Source: Limnomonas spitsbergensis
Taxonomy: Eukaryota; Chlorophyta; Chlorophyceae; Chlamydomonadales
Length of the DNA stretch: 64,000 nucleotides
Assembly (NCBI GenBank): GCA_037349105.1
Contig: JAYJMM010000112.1
Location: 3,968,001 to 4,032,000 of the forward strand
Direction of reading: 5' to 3'
Shown here: in pieces, positions 44,284 to 55,600 of the stretch
How positions within the stretch are numbered: position 1 is the first letter of the stretch
Layout of the letters: every line of letters begins with the position of its first letter
The notes under the pieces: generated by a model
Seen by the model: only the letters and a program-made list of their open reading frames with translations
Databases searched by the model: none
Told to the model about the DNA's origin: nothing
Program-made: the position numbers and the translations under genes

Positions 44284-47200
44284 TTACTCCCAATCTTTGG
44301 ACATTCCGGCTGTCTTCACGACCGAGTCCCAAGCCCGGCGCACTGGCAGCAGCCGTCGCTCCCACGCAAACGGCGAGTCGTCCATCGCATCGAAGTCGAC
44401 CTCGTCGTTACTCCCGAGAAGCGCATAGGCCGCAGCGCCCGCCGTCAGCAGAACTGCGGCCGGCGCAAATAGGGACAGCTCCCACGAGTGGCCGGTCTGG
44501 TCGAGCATGATGCCGATCAGCGCGACGCCGAAGACGCCCGGGATGGCCGCTGCGGTGTTGGTCAGTCCGAGCATGGCCGAAGCGTACTTGGGGGATAAGT
44601 CCCCGTGTGTGCAGTACAGCCCGGCCAGGCTGAAGGAGGAGAGGCCGAGCGCGAGCGTGATGGCTGCCACTATCACGGCGGCCTCACCGGAAAGGCCGGA
44701 GGCTGCGACAGAGACGGCCTCGGCCGCGGCGCCCGCTGCGGCCAGCGCTGCCTCGCCGGTCACTGGAACCACGGCAGAAGCCATCTCCGCTGCGGGCGCC
44801 GACGCTGCCGCTGCGGCTGCGCTGGCAGCGGCCGCCTGCTCTGCAGCGTGGGGTTGCTCCCCTCCGTGTGTGCAGACGGCGGTCAGGAGCACAGCGGGGA
44901 CCGCGAAGGCGGTGCACTGCGCTGCCTTGCGCACCGTCGCAACCGGCACACCGGCTGCGATCAGCCGGTCGGCCGCGCGCCCGGCGACAGCCGACGCCGC
45001 GACGCCGGCTAACGGCGGCAGCAGGGCCGTCTGTGACGCATGCAGCAGGTCCACTGCCAGCGTGTCCACAAAGTACGACGGGAGCCAGGCCATCATCGTG
45101 TAGTGGAGCCAGTTGTGGCAGAAGTGCGTGAAGGCGAGCACCTGCACTGGCCGGCTGCGCAACATCGCGCGGTACGGTACGTGCAGTACTGTCTGTACCG
45201 CCTGTACCGCATGTGCCCGTTGCCCATGCTGCCTCTTCTGCCTCTGCGCGAGAGAATCACCCCGCTGATTGCCAGCAGCGCGGCGCAGCAGCTGCGCCCC
45301 TGCCTCAAAGCCAGAGACCTTCGAGGATGCCTGCTTGGGGGCGGTGGCCACTGCCGGGGCCGCCGGGTCAAGCAGCTGCAGGAGCTGGGGGTCCTGCCTT
45401 CCAATGTCCTCCATCAACACCTGCAAGGTAAAAAGTAGAGAGGAAGATACGGTAACGGAAGGAAAAAAAAAGTTTCCCTTGATATATAAACCGAAGAGCG
45501 GCTTTTCCCACATGTCGGTAAATGTCAGCAGGAGACATGTCAGTAAGTGAGGTCAGGGGTTTAGGGGTTAGGGCCCCAATTGTGAGTAATTTAGGGTTAA
45601 GGGTTATCAGTACATAGGTTGTGCCCTAAGCGTATTTATTATTAGTAGATACGTTATATCAGGATCCCGGTATGCACATATAAATGATGTCTTTTGGATA
45701 TCGGTAAGGACTCAGTCCCCCAACCTTCCTAAAACACAGCATACCACACCAGGCCGCTGACCGTACTAAGTTTTCACACTTCAGGGTTATGGGTTCATGC
45801 CCCTGAGGATACCTCATTAAGTGTGTCAGGGTTAAGGATGAAGGAGTTTGGGCCTTTCCTGGACAGGGCGTACCGCCGTACCTTCCTGGACAGGGCGTAC
45901 CGCCGAACCTTCCTGGACAGGGCGTACCGCCGTACCTTCCTGGACATGGCGAACCGCCGTGTACCACACCATGCCGCCGACCAGGAAGGAACAGAGACCA
46001 CCGACTCAACGCCTCAATGATTGCGTGCAATAAGAGTAGCCCATCACCGAGCCGAAATGCAGCCGGACAAATACGAGTGCTATTGGTCAACAAGAACATC
46101 AACTCGACCCCCTTACATCGTTAAACCTCAACCCTTAACCCTAAACCCGGCCCCTCCCCAAACACATCATAAACCCTAACCGCCACGCAGACTCGCACCT
46201 GGAAGAGAAAGTACCACAGCACCCCCATGACGCCAAAGGCTCCGAACAGCGAGCGCCAGCCGAAGGCGTTGATGATCGCGGGTGAGGCAAGCAGGCCTAT
46301 CACAGAGCCCATGTGCAACCCGCCGAACGCCGAGGAAACGGCTCCGGCGCGCTGCTCCTTGGGGATCGAGCGGGCCAGCATGTCCACGACGGCAGAGGGG
46401 GCAATGGCCTCGCCTGCGCCCATCAAGGACCTGAGCAGGCCGGGAGGACGAGTTGGCGGTGAGGGGCAGGGCGGGAGGAAGAGTTGGTGGGATGAGGGTC
46501 AGGTTTTAAGGGTTTTCTAATCCTTGCAAGATATTTGGAGGCACTGCGTCAGTCAGACCCCCTCAACTGAAATAACCACACCTGGTGGCGCACAGTGCTA
46601 AACAGTTTCGGCTTTCGTCCCCCAAACCCAGGAACCCTGATCAGTAATCCTGAACCTCTGAAACCTCACCTTGTTGCGCAGAGCGCTGGCAGGCTGCTGA
46701 TGGTCAGGGGCAGCAGAGCGGTGGCCACCGACCAGACGGCGACCGATGGGGGCAGCGTTTGGCGTCCGCCAAAGCGGGAACTCAAGTAGCCTCCTGGGAC
46801 CTGCAGAAAGATGGCTTACACGTTTTCAAAACTGTGCCGTATTGTGTTATCTTTTTTGATAGGCAGCAGGGTGATCGCCACAGACTAGACTGAAATCGCT
46901 GAGGGCAAGACCCACGCTATTTGGACCGTACTTTTAAATCCGCATTACCGACCTGGCCCAGCAAGAAGCCCCAGAAGAACGCGCTCTGCACTAGTCCTGT
47001 AACGGTGGTGGACCAGCCTGCAAGATGCGGGGAGGGAGGTGGGTACAGACAGCGGGTTTAGGGTTAAGAAGCTGGCAGGTTGCGGGGAGGGATGGGGGTA
47101 AACTACAGACTACCGAGTGAGGGTTAAGGGTTCAAAAGCTGGCAGGCTGCGGGGAGGGAGGGGGGATACAGACAGAGGGTTTAGGGTTCAGAAGCTGGCA

Positions 47201-48129
47201 GGATGCGGGAAGGGATGGGGGTACAGACTACCGAGTGAGGGTTTAGGCTTAAAAAGCTGGCAGGCTAGGGGGCGGGGCTGTTAGGACTTTGAATGGATGC
47301 ACAGGTAGGGGCTGGGAGGGAGGGGGGGGGAGAATCAGAAAGGATACTCATCGATCGAGCTCCTGATGAGAAATTGGGATGACGGCCACGAGTGATGACC
47401 TGTTGTTGGATACCACACCCTGCCTTTGCTTGGACTTCATTTACTGGTGCTGTACATTTTAAATGATCCATTTCATTACCGGTAGACATACCGGTTCTAG
47501 TACCCCCGCTTACCCAGCTCCTGTGAAATGGGGATGACCGCGACCGTCATGTTGACCTTATCCATGTTGGACAGCATAAAGGAGGAGCCGCAGGCTGCCA
47601 CCAGCTTGCTGCGAGCAGGGATGTCTGCCCACCAGTCAGAGACGAAGCCGAACAGGCGCATCGGGGGCAGGCCACCGGTGTCACCGGCCGGGGACTGGGA
47701 GGAGGAGGAGGAGGAGGTCGGGGAAGCAGCAGCATTGACGGCCCTGTTTCCGAGGAGGAAGAACGGGAGAGAGGCAGAGGTAGCAGGTCCGCCCCGGCCT
47801 GCAGTCGCTTTCCCTGTTGCTTGCTGCTGCTGGGGAGAAGAAGAGCAAGCAGCGCTGATGCGGTAAATCGAGGGGCCAATGCTACTAGCTTCTCGGTAGC
47901 TCCCTCCTCGCCTGAAGCTCCCGATACGGGTTTCTGCCAAGCTTGCTGCTTGTGTCGGGAGGACAATATGCGGCAGCCGGATGCCGGCAGCCGGTGCCGA
48001 GCGCAATGGTGCACCAATCGGCAAGACGCGGTGACAACTGATGGCTGGACGCATGTAGGAGGCTTGGGGACGATGAGAAGTCAACATGGGACGCGTCCCG
48101 GTGCTGCTGCTGATGATGATGCCAGGCAT
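44284..48129 (-). CDS. PHT4-like (SLC17/MFS) plastid phosphate/anion transporter
   Basis: Five exons on the minus strand: 48129-47514, 47017-46953, 46800-46670, 46430-46199, 45420-44284, all GT-AG with matching phases, 726 residues. The family moves phosphate or other organic/inorganic anions with Na+ or H+ across plastid or thylakoid membranes. Signatures: LSNMDKVNMTVAVIPISQ in TM1, WSTTVTGLVQSAFFWGFLLG, PGGYLSSRFGGR (loop 2-3), MGAGEAIAPSAVVDMLARSI, FGGLHMGSVIGLL, then near the C-terminus SPKYASAMLGLTNTAAAIPG and GHSWELSLFAP. The first 170 or so residues are Ser/Arg/Ala-rich and lack acidic blocks, consistent with a transit peptide. Unlike typical 500-residue members, it has an Ala-rich insertion around residues 525-595 next to a late TM segment. 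The start is the first ATG in frame. Subfamily substrate cannot be read from sequence. Confidence 0.92.
45856..45963. repeat. 27-bp tandem repeat, 4 copies, transporter intron 4
   Basis: Copies of TTCCTGGACAGGGCGTACCG plus seven bases. Confidence 0.93.
46436..46505. repeat. Duplicated acceptor tract, transporter intron 3
   Basis: On the transcript strand, CCAACTCTTCCTCCCGCCCTGC and CCAACTCGTCCTCCCGGCCTGCTCAG stand in tandem (about 35 bp). Only the second ends in the AG used by exon 4. Confidence 0.7.
47020..47290. repeat. About 67-bp tandem copies of the exon 2 acceptor, transporter intron 1
   Basis: The real acceptor (transcript strand CCTCCCCGCATCTTGCAG|GCTGG) is preceded by four diverged copies: CCTCCCCGCAACCTGCCAG, CCTCCCCGCAGCCTGCCAG, CTTCCCGCATCCTGCCAG and CCTAGCCTGCCAG. 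Each is followed by CTT and telomere-like AACCCTAA words. Confidence 0.8.
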
Positions 48130-49207
48130 CACGGGCGACAGGCAAAGCGACGGCAGCTCTAAGCTATAATGGATTGTTTTGGAGCGTGATCAGCAGGGCT
48201 GATGGCGCGTCAGTGGGTGGGTTGCAAGATTCTCCTCGTGGATGTGCTAAGGGCGTCAGGCGGTAGGGGGGATGGAACAGATGGGGAAGCTCTGTCAGCA
48301 GGGGTCGCGATGGCGTGTGCGGGTCGTCGCCTGTTGTGTCAGCTCTACTGCGTTGGAGCTGTATGTCTAAGTTCAATGGGAGGCAACAGTCGCGATGAAT
48401 GCGCGATGCCGAATGATATAAAGAGAATGATTAGATGGAAGTCGGGATTTGTTGCTTGATGGGAGCCGCTTCAGCTACATGGCTTCTTCCGCCCGCCATG
48501 CAAAAAATGTGGGACGGTCCACACTTACACTGCCCGCCGTCCATACATGGCAATATCGACTTTGTATTCTCCCCGGGGACGCGCCAATATTGATGGGTCG
48601 TTGTGGATACTCAGCGAACAATATCAAGTTGTCCCTGCGATCAACATTTCGAGGTGCGATCGACGCATTTGACATCCGAAATTGAGGGCTCATACCCCCT
48701 GGCTCATACCGTTTGCTTGCATTGGCTTCCACACTTCCATTTTTTGACATTAGACGGGTCACCAGAGGGCACGACGACACGATGCGTAAACGACGTGCGT
48801 CGAGCGCGCACGCACGCCCGTCTTCGACTTGAAACGCCTGCTGCTGCGTCTGCACATTCGAAGCGTAATTGACGTGCGCGGCCTACCGTATACACAAAGG
48901 CCAGCGTATCTACATACCGCTGTTTGCCTGCATGCCGCTGCCTGCCGATGCCTATCTAGCTGGCTACCTGCTGGGATGGCCTAACGCTCGGCGCATCCAA
49001 GCAGGTGCGCAACTTCTAAGGGACTGGCAGCTGACCACGCCAGAAGACGAAGCTTCGCTACACAGCTGCCGGTCACGCTGTTACATCTTGACCTCGCTCG
49101 TGAAAAAGTATGCAATAAACTCCCTTCCATTCCTCCCTGCAATGCGGCACATTTCCTGTCACGCAGTGATGCAGGGGTGGCGTATGCTTCATAGTGGTCC
49201 TTACTCC
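48130..49207. other. Transporter promoter side, no supported gene
   Basis: Upstream of the transporter start; several short frames on both strands, none convincing. No TATA box could be assigned with confidence. Confidence 0.4.
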
Positions 49208-49210
49208 TTA

Positions 49211-50484
49211 GAGGCGATTCACACGAACTGAATGTGGCAGTTGGTCGAAGTGAACCCACGCTATCTCGCGTTCCCAATCCGACCGCTGGAGACCGATTCA
49301 CACCAGATATATGCTCCAAAGTAGCGAAATTTATTCCTCTTACTTCCAAGATGGGACATTCTATAAATTGCCTTCCATTGCTACTTGTTGTTGTCGCGAG
49401 TCTACATCGTACCACTTTGATCGCCGTCATTGCTTGGGCCGTCCTGACTGAACTGATTGACATCTCTGAGGCACCAGGATAGCGTGGGCTTTGCACAGGA
49501 CATCTGACTTCTTCACTTTTCTAGGACCAAACCCCCTTTCTGCATGTGTTCAGTATATGCCGTATAAGACCGATTATCTCCAGCATGTGTCAGGTCCAAT
49601 TCAGATACATCCCAGCCTATGGCCGTGGCGGCTTGGTGCAGCATGCATGCCCTGCTGCTAGCAATACTTTTACATGTCCAATTCAGATACATCCCAGCCC
49701 ATGGCCGTGGCTTGGTGCAGCAGGCATGCCATGTTGCCATGACTAATTTCACATGTCCAATACAGATCCATCACGGCCTTGGGCTATGGCTTGGTGCAGC
49801 TTGCATGCCCTGCTGCTAGGAATAATTTTACATGTCCAATTCAGATACATCCCGGCCTATGGCCGTGGCTTGGGGCAGCAGGCATGCCCTGCTGCCAAGA
49901 CTCATGTAAGATTCCATGCAGAGCCGCATGGAGCCATAGCAAAACCAACTCACTTTTCTTCTTCAGTGCCTTGTTGACCTTTGCTGCAACATATAGCCAC
50001 TTGCTCTCAATTTGATAGCATGTTCATCATCACCTAGCCTAAGCACCAAGCGAGTAAGCCGAACTGACAACACACACCTCGGCCCAGTGGTGTAACGTCA
50101 TTGACACACCTCGGGTACAAGCCTCCTTTTCGCCTTCCGTTTCTCATTCGACAGTGCCTTCTCCGCACCCTTCTCCGTCTGCTTTCGGTCACGTTTGTTA
50201 GACCTTTCTGCATCGGCGTAACTATAACAACGGATGCTCTCGGCCACAGGATAAAAAGGCGGCAGGACGGAGGAAGGGAAAATATAGGGGCGAAGGCAGA
50301 TGGCCTTCGGAAATTGCCAATGTGGCGAAAGTGGACGGCGCGAAGTGAATCTGGCTCAAAATGCCATATTCAGTTGGCGTCGCCAATCCGGCCCCAAAGT
50401 GGTTGTTTTGGCGAAGCGAACCCATGCCACTTTCGAAAGCGAAAGTGACCAATCTGACCAATCCGACCCGGTGTGAATCGCCTC
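49211..50484. mobile_element. Non-autonomous PIF/Harbinger-like DNA transposon
   Basis: The 14-bp perfect terminal inverted repeats GAGGCGATTCACAC (49211-49224) and GTGTGAATCGCCTC (50471-50484) are flanked by TTA on both sides (49208-49210 and 50485-50487). That is the 3-bp TWA target duplication typical of PIF/Harbinger elements. At 1,274 bp it has no recognisable transposase or Myb-like ORF. Subterminal words (CCAATCCGACC, GAACCCA.GC) occur near both ends. An internal 79-bp tandem array occupies 49,590-49,905. Confidence 0.75.
49590..49905. repeat. 79-bp tandem repeat, about 4 copies, inside the transposon
   Basis: Copies of a unit beginning CATGTCCAATTCAGATACAT start at 49673, 49752 and 49831, with a diverged copy before and a partial copy after. 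Confidence 0.93.
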
Positions 50485-50598
50485 TTAGATGTCCATCTTG
50501 AGAAAACGTCTACTTGTCAGACAGTCTGCCGATCACACCGTCACGCACAGCCTCAACGAAACTCATGACTCGTGAAGAGTGTAACATTTATACAGACG

Positions 50599-50701
50599 GT
50601 TGGGCGCCCACGCGGCCGAGCCTTTTGAGGAGGGCCCAGAGGTCAATGATGTTACACCTGTGGGCCATACACAAGAAGGTTCGGCCGCGTGGGCGCCCAA
50701 C
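50599..50701. repeat. 26-bp inverted repeat (one mismatch)
   Basis: 50599-50624 and 50676-50701 are reverse complements with one difference (core GGGCGCCCACGCGGCCGA). A related single arm with the same inner sequence occurs at about 51,284-51,345, so this is a mobile or duplicated module. Confidence 0.75.
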
Positions 50702-52061
50702 TGTTCAGATAGGAGACTAGAAGAAACTAAAAGGAACAGGGATAAATGAAATAACAACCGGAAAGGCAAACAAGGTGTAGCGTCATTGCCACACCAGGCT
50801 AGGCACAATAGCACATGGTATGGAACCACAATGCTCATGGTCAGCGTGGGAAAAAATGATCCATGATCGTTTCGCTGCCAATTCCTCTCCGTCTGATCTT
50901 TCATTCAGCTCAAGCCCAAGCGGCGGAAGCGGGAGAGAGCAGGGACTGCCCAACCGTCATCAACGCAACCACACTAATGCATGGCAGGATGGCAAGGTCA
51001 TGCAGTATTTGCAACACCCAAGCCCCTTCATCCTTGATGTTTGTGAATCTGCAGAACGTAAGCACATCATGCACCGCGGCCCTCATGACGAGTAGTTCGC
51101 ATGTAACCAGTTGCGTAGGAGTGCATGCCTGGGGGGCATTGAAAATTGTCCCACCTCCTGAGGCAAGCATGCTCCTTGTTAGGCAGATGCACAACCGACA
51201 TGAAAAATTTGACTGTCGGCGCACAAAACTAGTCAGTTGACCATGAAGGGTCATTGGTGGATGGGGATCCGGCATGACTACAAGAGGGCGCCCATGCGGC
51301 CGGGCCTTTGCAGCATGGCCCATAGGTGTAATATCATTGACAAGAGGGTGGTCCAGAGCTCTGTAGCATGTGACTTCAACAAAGCCACGTTCGACGAGCT
51401 CCATCCCATGTTGAACCCATTACCTATTCAGGGTTTGATGTGTTGCTGGCATCTGGATTGAACCAGACCTTGTATGCCACCACTGCTGAGGTGTATAGGG
51501 TTTCCCAATGCCACTATGAACATCTGGCGTCAGATGCCTAAAATTGTATTGCGAAACCCTATAAACCTCAACAACCACGGCAAGAGGTCACCCGTACGTG
51601 ATGATGTCTATCGAGACCCACTCCACTGAATGCGCCTAGGTCGTTGCCGATGGTGGGGGGGAATTCCAGGCCGTGCACGCGGGTACAGGTAGGGACCCTC
51701 TGTCAGGGCACAAAAAATACAGGCAGGCATCGTGCATGTAGGTTAGGCACGAAACCCACCAGCAGGGCGCAGTAAATAAGGGTGGTGAATGTGCATACTC
51801 GTGGGCACTGCACCCATAGGCTGGGCACAGTACAGGTGGGTCCTGTGCAGGTGGGCAGGGCAATACGGTTTCATCAGCATGGCGTAGTAAACACGAGTGG
51901 CGCTGTGCATATCGGCATGCCGGAAGCTACCCTTCGGGCAGGAAACTTCATATGTGCACATGGGTTGATGGTGCAATCAGGATACAAGTGTGGCTCTGTA
52001 TACCAGTGAACGGGTGGTGCTCGCTCTTACTTAAGGGAAACGCGCAAGCAAACGGGCGACA

Positions 52062-52121
52062 CCCGCATGCACAGCGACCTTGTGCATGCGGGATGCTGCA
52101 CAAGGTCGCTGTGCATGCGGG
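52062..52121. repeat. Perfect 25-bp stem, 10-nt loop hairpin
   Basis: 52062-52086 (CCCGCATGCACAGCGACCTT...) is the exact reverse complement of 52097-52121. In a transcript this would form a very stable stem. Confidence 0.9.
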
Positions 52122-52318
52122 CGTGGCACTGTGGTTGGAGAGTTGTGCGTGCAAATATTATAGAATTATGATGTGCATACGGGCAGGGCAGTAGGGAACA
52201 TACAGACATCCGAGCAGCATTGTCAGTCCCACAGCGCTGCCCCCCTTCTGAGGATTTGCCTCATCCGACTGAAAACACCACCGCTGAAAGGCGTCATAAG
52301 TTGGTGGGATGCGGGAGA

Positions 52319-52365
52319 AAGAACGAAAGAAAGAAAACGCCTGAGCGTGGCTTGAGGAATACGGG
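52319..52365. repeat. Dispersed repeat with TTTC tail, copy 2
   Basis: Reverse-orientation match to 6871-6919, with CGCCTGAGCGTGGCTTG and a GAAA-rich tail. Confidence 0.6.
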
Positions 52366-52657
52366 ACACAGGTGGGGAGTCGGGGACACAAGGTGACAAG
52401 GGAAGCTGAGGTGGTTTCGGGGCCATACGGTGGGGCAAATCGGCTTCCCTGGATTGCAAGCAAGCCTCCGATAGGTTATATATCAGACTAGCGACTGTTG
52501 ATCGAAACTGATAGCCCGCACGGAAGCCAGGGTGTGTTCCCCACCAAAGTTGCCCTAGCGCGGCAACCAAATCGATGCGCTTCGGAACCGATTCCAGGTC
52601 GTGCGTCACGCCCATATTTTAAATTTCCAGTCATTTAAGGGACGTTTACTGCTTCTC

Positions 52658-55600
52658 ATGAAGGCGGAGCTGCATGAGCTCTGGGAGGCCAGGTGTGGCA
52701 ATCATCCTTCGCACTGCATGGCACTTTCATAAATGTCTTTTGGTTTGATTCTTGACGTTCTGACATAACCACAACCCATGCACGAAGCTCCATGTCCAAT
52801 AGTTTTATGCCACTAGCATCATGCTCCATATCCCATGCCTCATGCTGCCTCAGCCGCGAGCTCTGTATCTTTGTGGCCCCATGTCAAGATGAATTGCGTT
52901 CTCCGCTTGGATTCATGTGAATCCCATCGAATATGTTCAAAGCATTATCTGATTGCTGCTGCTGCAGGCTGACAGCCCTAGCCTTTGCCAATGATGTGGA
53001 GAGGGAGCAGCGCAGGTAGGCCCTCGCCAAGCCGCCCTAAAACGCCTTTGGGATCACGAAGGGCAAGAATATCTGGTTTTAACATATGCTAATGTGTGGC
53101 GCAGTGTAAATGTGTGGCTTGCTGTGGTAGGGCTGAGGCTATTGTGCTGTGTAGCCGAGCGACTATGAACTTGCACTCCTCCGTTTGTCCCGGGTAGGTG
53201 GGAAGACACTGGGGCTCTTAACCTAGCTTTAGGCCCTTAACCCTTAACCCTTAACCTTAATCCCTAAACCGCAGGCCCCACGATGTCTTCTACGCAGCGC
53301 ACTGCCTCCCAGAGGCCAGCCGCAGGTTCACCGACGTGGATGATGAAGTAGAGGTCGCGGATATCCACTTGAGCACCCGCATGCGGTCCGGCGGCAACAG
53401 CAGAGGCAGGCCCTCACAGGAAATATCTCAGGGGACAGTGGGGGCAAGCCCGTCTGGGAAACCCAGGGGGAAGGTGACAATACCGGCAGGAGGCCGCCGC
53501 AGCGGATCAGCCAGCGCCACGGCATCCGCTGCAGCTGCTGCCGCCGCACCTGGCGGCCAGCCGTTGGCCGCCTCCCGTGCCAGCAGCAGCAGCAGTGGCA
53601 GTGACGTTGGCGATGCGTGGATGGTGGAACCATGCAGCAGCAGGGGGCCGCCGCCGGCTCATATGCCGGCGGGCGACGCGTGGGTTTCGGAGTGCGTGAA
53701 GCACCCGCGGAAGTGGCGGCAGTTCTCGAAGCTGAGCCGCTTTCTCCGCAAAGAAGAGCCGTCTTGCAGGTGTGAACACGGGTTTCAGGGTGCCGGGTTG
53801 TAAATGTGGGGGGGACCGTCGCGGACGCTAGCCAGTTGTCCTCTCCCCCCCGAAGCCTTCAGTTTTCAAGAAAAAATCCTTTCAACCAGTACTTTTTCAA
53901 CCCTGCTGTCAAATCTTTAATTGTAACCCCTTTCAGTTTCCAAAGGGAAATGTTTGTAGAACCCCAAACCTCAGACCTTAAACCTTAAACCCTGAACCCT
54001 CTCAGTTTCCAAAGCTTCCTGGAGGAGCAGCGATGGAGTCGGGATGGGGAGCTCCTGCTGCTGAGTCAGCAGGTCTGCCAGGCAGCAGCTGCAGGGTGTC
54101 AGGCAACACGCACCGTGCTCCGGCCCCAGGGTCAACATGAGGGACAGGTGGGGGGGAGGGTGGGGGCGAGGGTGTCAGGCACCACACACCATGCTCCGGC
54201 CCCAGGGTCAACATGAGGGGCAGGTGGGGTTCTAGGGTGAAGGCTAGGCCCCGGGATCAGCGTGAGGAGGGAATTGTGGTTTAAGCTTAAGGTTAGGAAC
54301 CAGGGTCAGCATGAGGGACAGGTGAGGGAGAGCGTGAAGCGTTAAACGTGCCAGGAAACATGCACCTTGCTCCGGCCTCAGACGCAGCATGAGGGACAGG
54401 TGAGGGAGAGCGTGAAGCGTTAAACGTGCCAGGAAACATGCACCTTGCTCCGGCCTCAGACGGAGCATGAGGGACAGGTGAGGGAGAGTATGAAGCGTTA
54501 AACGTGCCAGGAAACATGCACCTTGCTCCGGCCTCAGACGCAGCATGAGGGACAGGTGAGGGAGAGCGTGAAGCGTTAAACGTGCCAGGAAACATGCACC
54601 TTGCTCCGGCCTCAGACGCAGCATGAGGGACAGGTGAGGGAGAGCGTGAAGCGTTAAACGTGCCAGGAAACATGCACCTTGCTCCGGCCTCAGACGCAGC
54701 ATGAGGGACAGGTGAGGGAGAGCGTGAAGCGTTAAACGTGCCAGGAAACATGCACCTTGCTCCGGCCTCAGACGCAGCATGAGGGACAGGTGAGGGAGAG
54801 CGTGAAGCGTTAAACGTGCCAGGAAACATGCACCTTGCTCCGGCCTCAGACGCAGCATGAGGGACAGGTGAGGGAGAGCGTGAAGCGTTAAACGTGCCAG
54901 GAAACATGCACCTTGCTCCGGCCTCAGACGCAGCATGAGGGACAGATGACGGTGTGTGTGTGTTGGGGGGGGGGATATGCCAGGTAAGTAGGTAATGCGC
55001 ACAGCTGCACAGTGCTCCGGTCCCAGGATCAGCAGGAGGGACAGGTGAGGGTTTAGAATTTAGGCTAGGCACTACGGTCAGAATGAGGGACAGGTCAGGT
55101 TTAACGTTTATACGAGGCCTTAAACCTGACCTCAGATGCTAGCCCCTAGGGGCAGCATCTGAGACATGTGAGGGTTTAGGGTTTACACGAGGCCCCAGGG
55201 TTGGCATGAGGGACAGGTGAGGGTTCAGGGTTTTCACTAGGACCCAGGGTAAGCACGAGGTTCAGGTGTGAGGCACAGGTTTGAGGGCACAATGGTGTAT
55301 TCATGTAACATTCTGTTTATTACTAAGAATGCATGATAAGGACATACCAGTATCCAAATCCATCCTGACGTCATGACCTGGGACGGCTGGGCCTGCTGAT
55401 GCCCACCGGCCCACTCGCTCTGATGTAGGCAACAGGTCCTGGATGAGGGACCTATTAGTGTACGTACCTCTGTGATTACTAATATTTTTTAATTGGCTTC
55501 GTTTGGGTGTGAATTGAGTACTCGTACTTCGGTCTACGCTGGTTGTAACCTTAGGGCGAAATTGTGTCAAAACTCTCGATTTCCGACTGGCACTGGGGAG

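Larger units (their letters stand above)
50488..52657. other. Intergenic repeats, no supported gene
   Basis: Contains four copies of an 18-bp GGTGTAACGTCATTGACA-type motif, a 26-bp inverted repeat, diverged GGCACAGTA-type repeats at 51,640-51,960, a 25-bp perfect hairpin and the second TTTC-tailed repeat copy. Confidence 0.45.

Noticed and set aside
44507..45131. Plus-strand Ala-rich ORFs opposite the transporter
   Set aside because: Antisense shadows of the transporter's last exon, which has clear family motifs on the minus strand.
54244..55072. Minus-strand repeat ORFs of about 250 codons
   Set aside because: Antisense reading of the 78-bp intronic array, open because 78 is a multiple of three.
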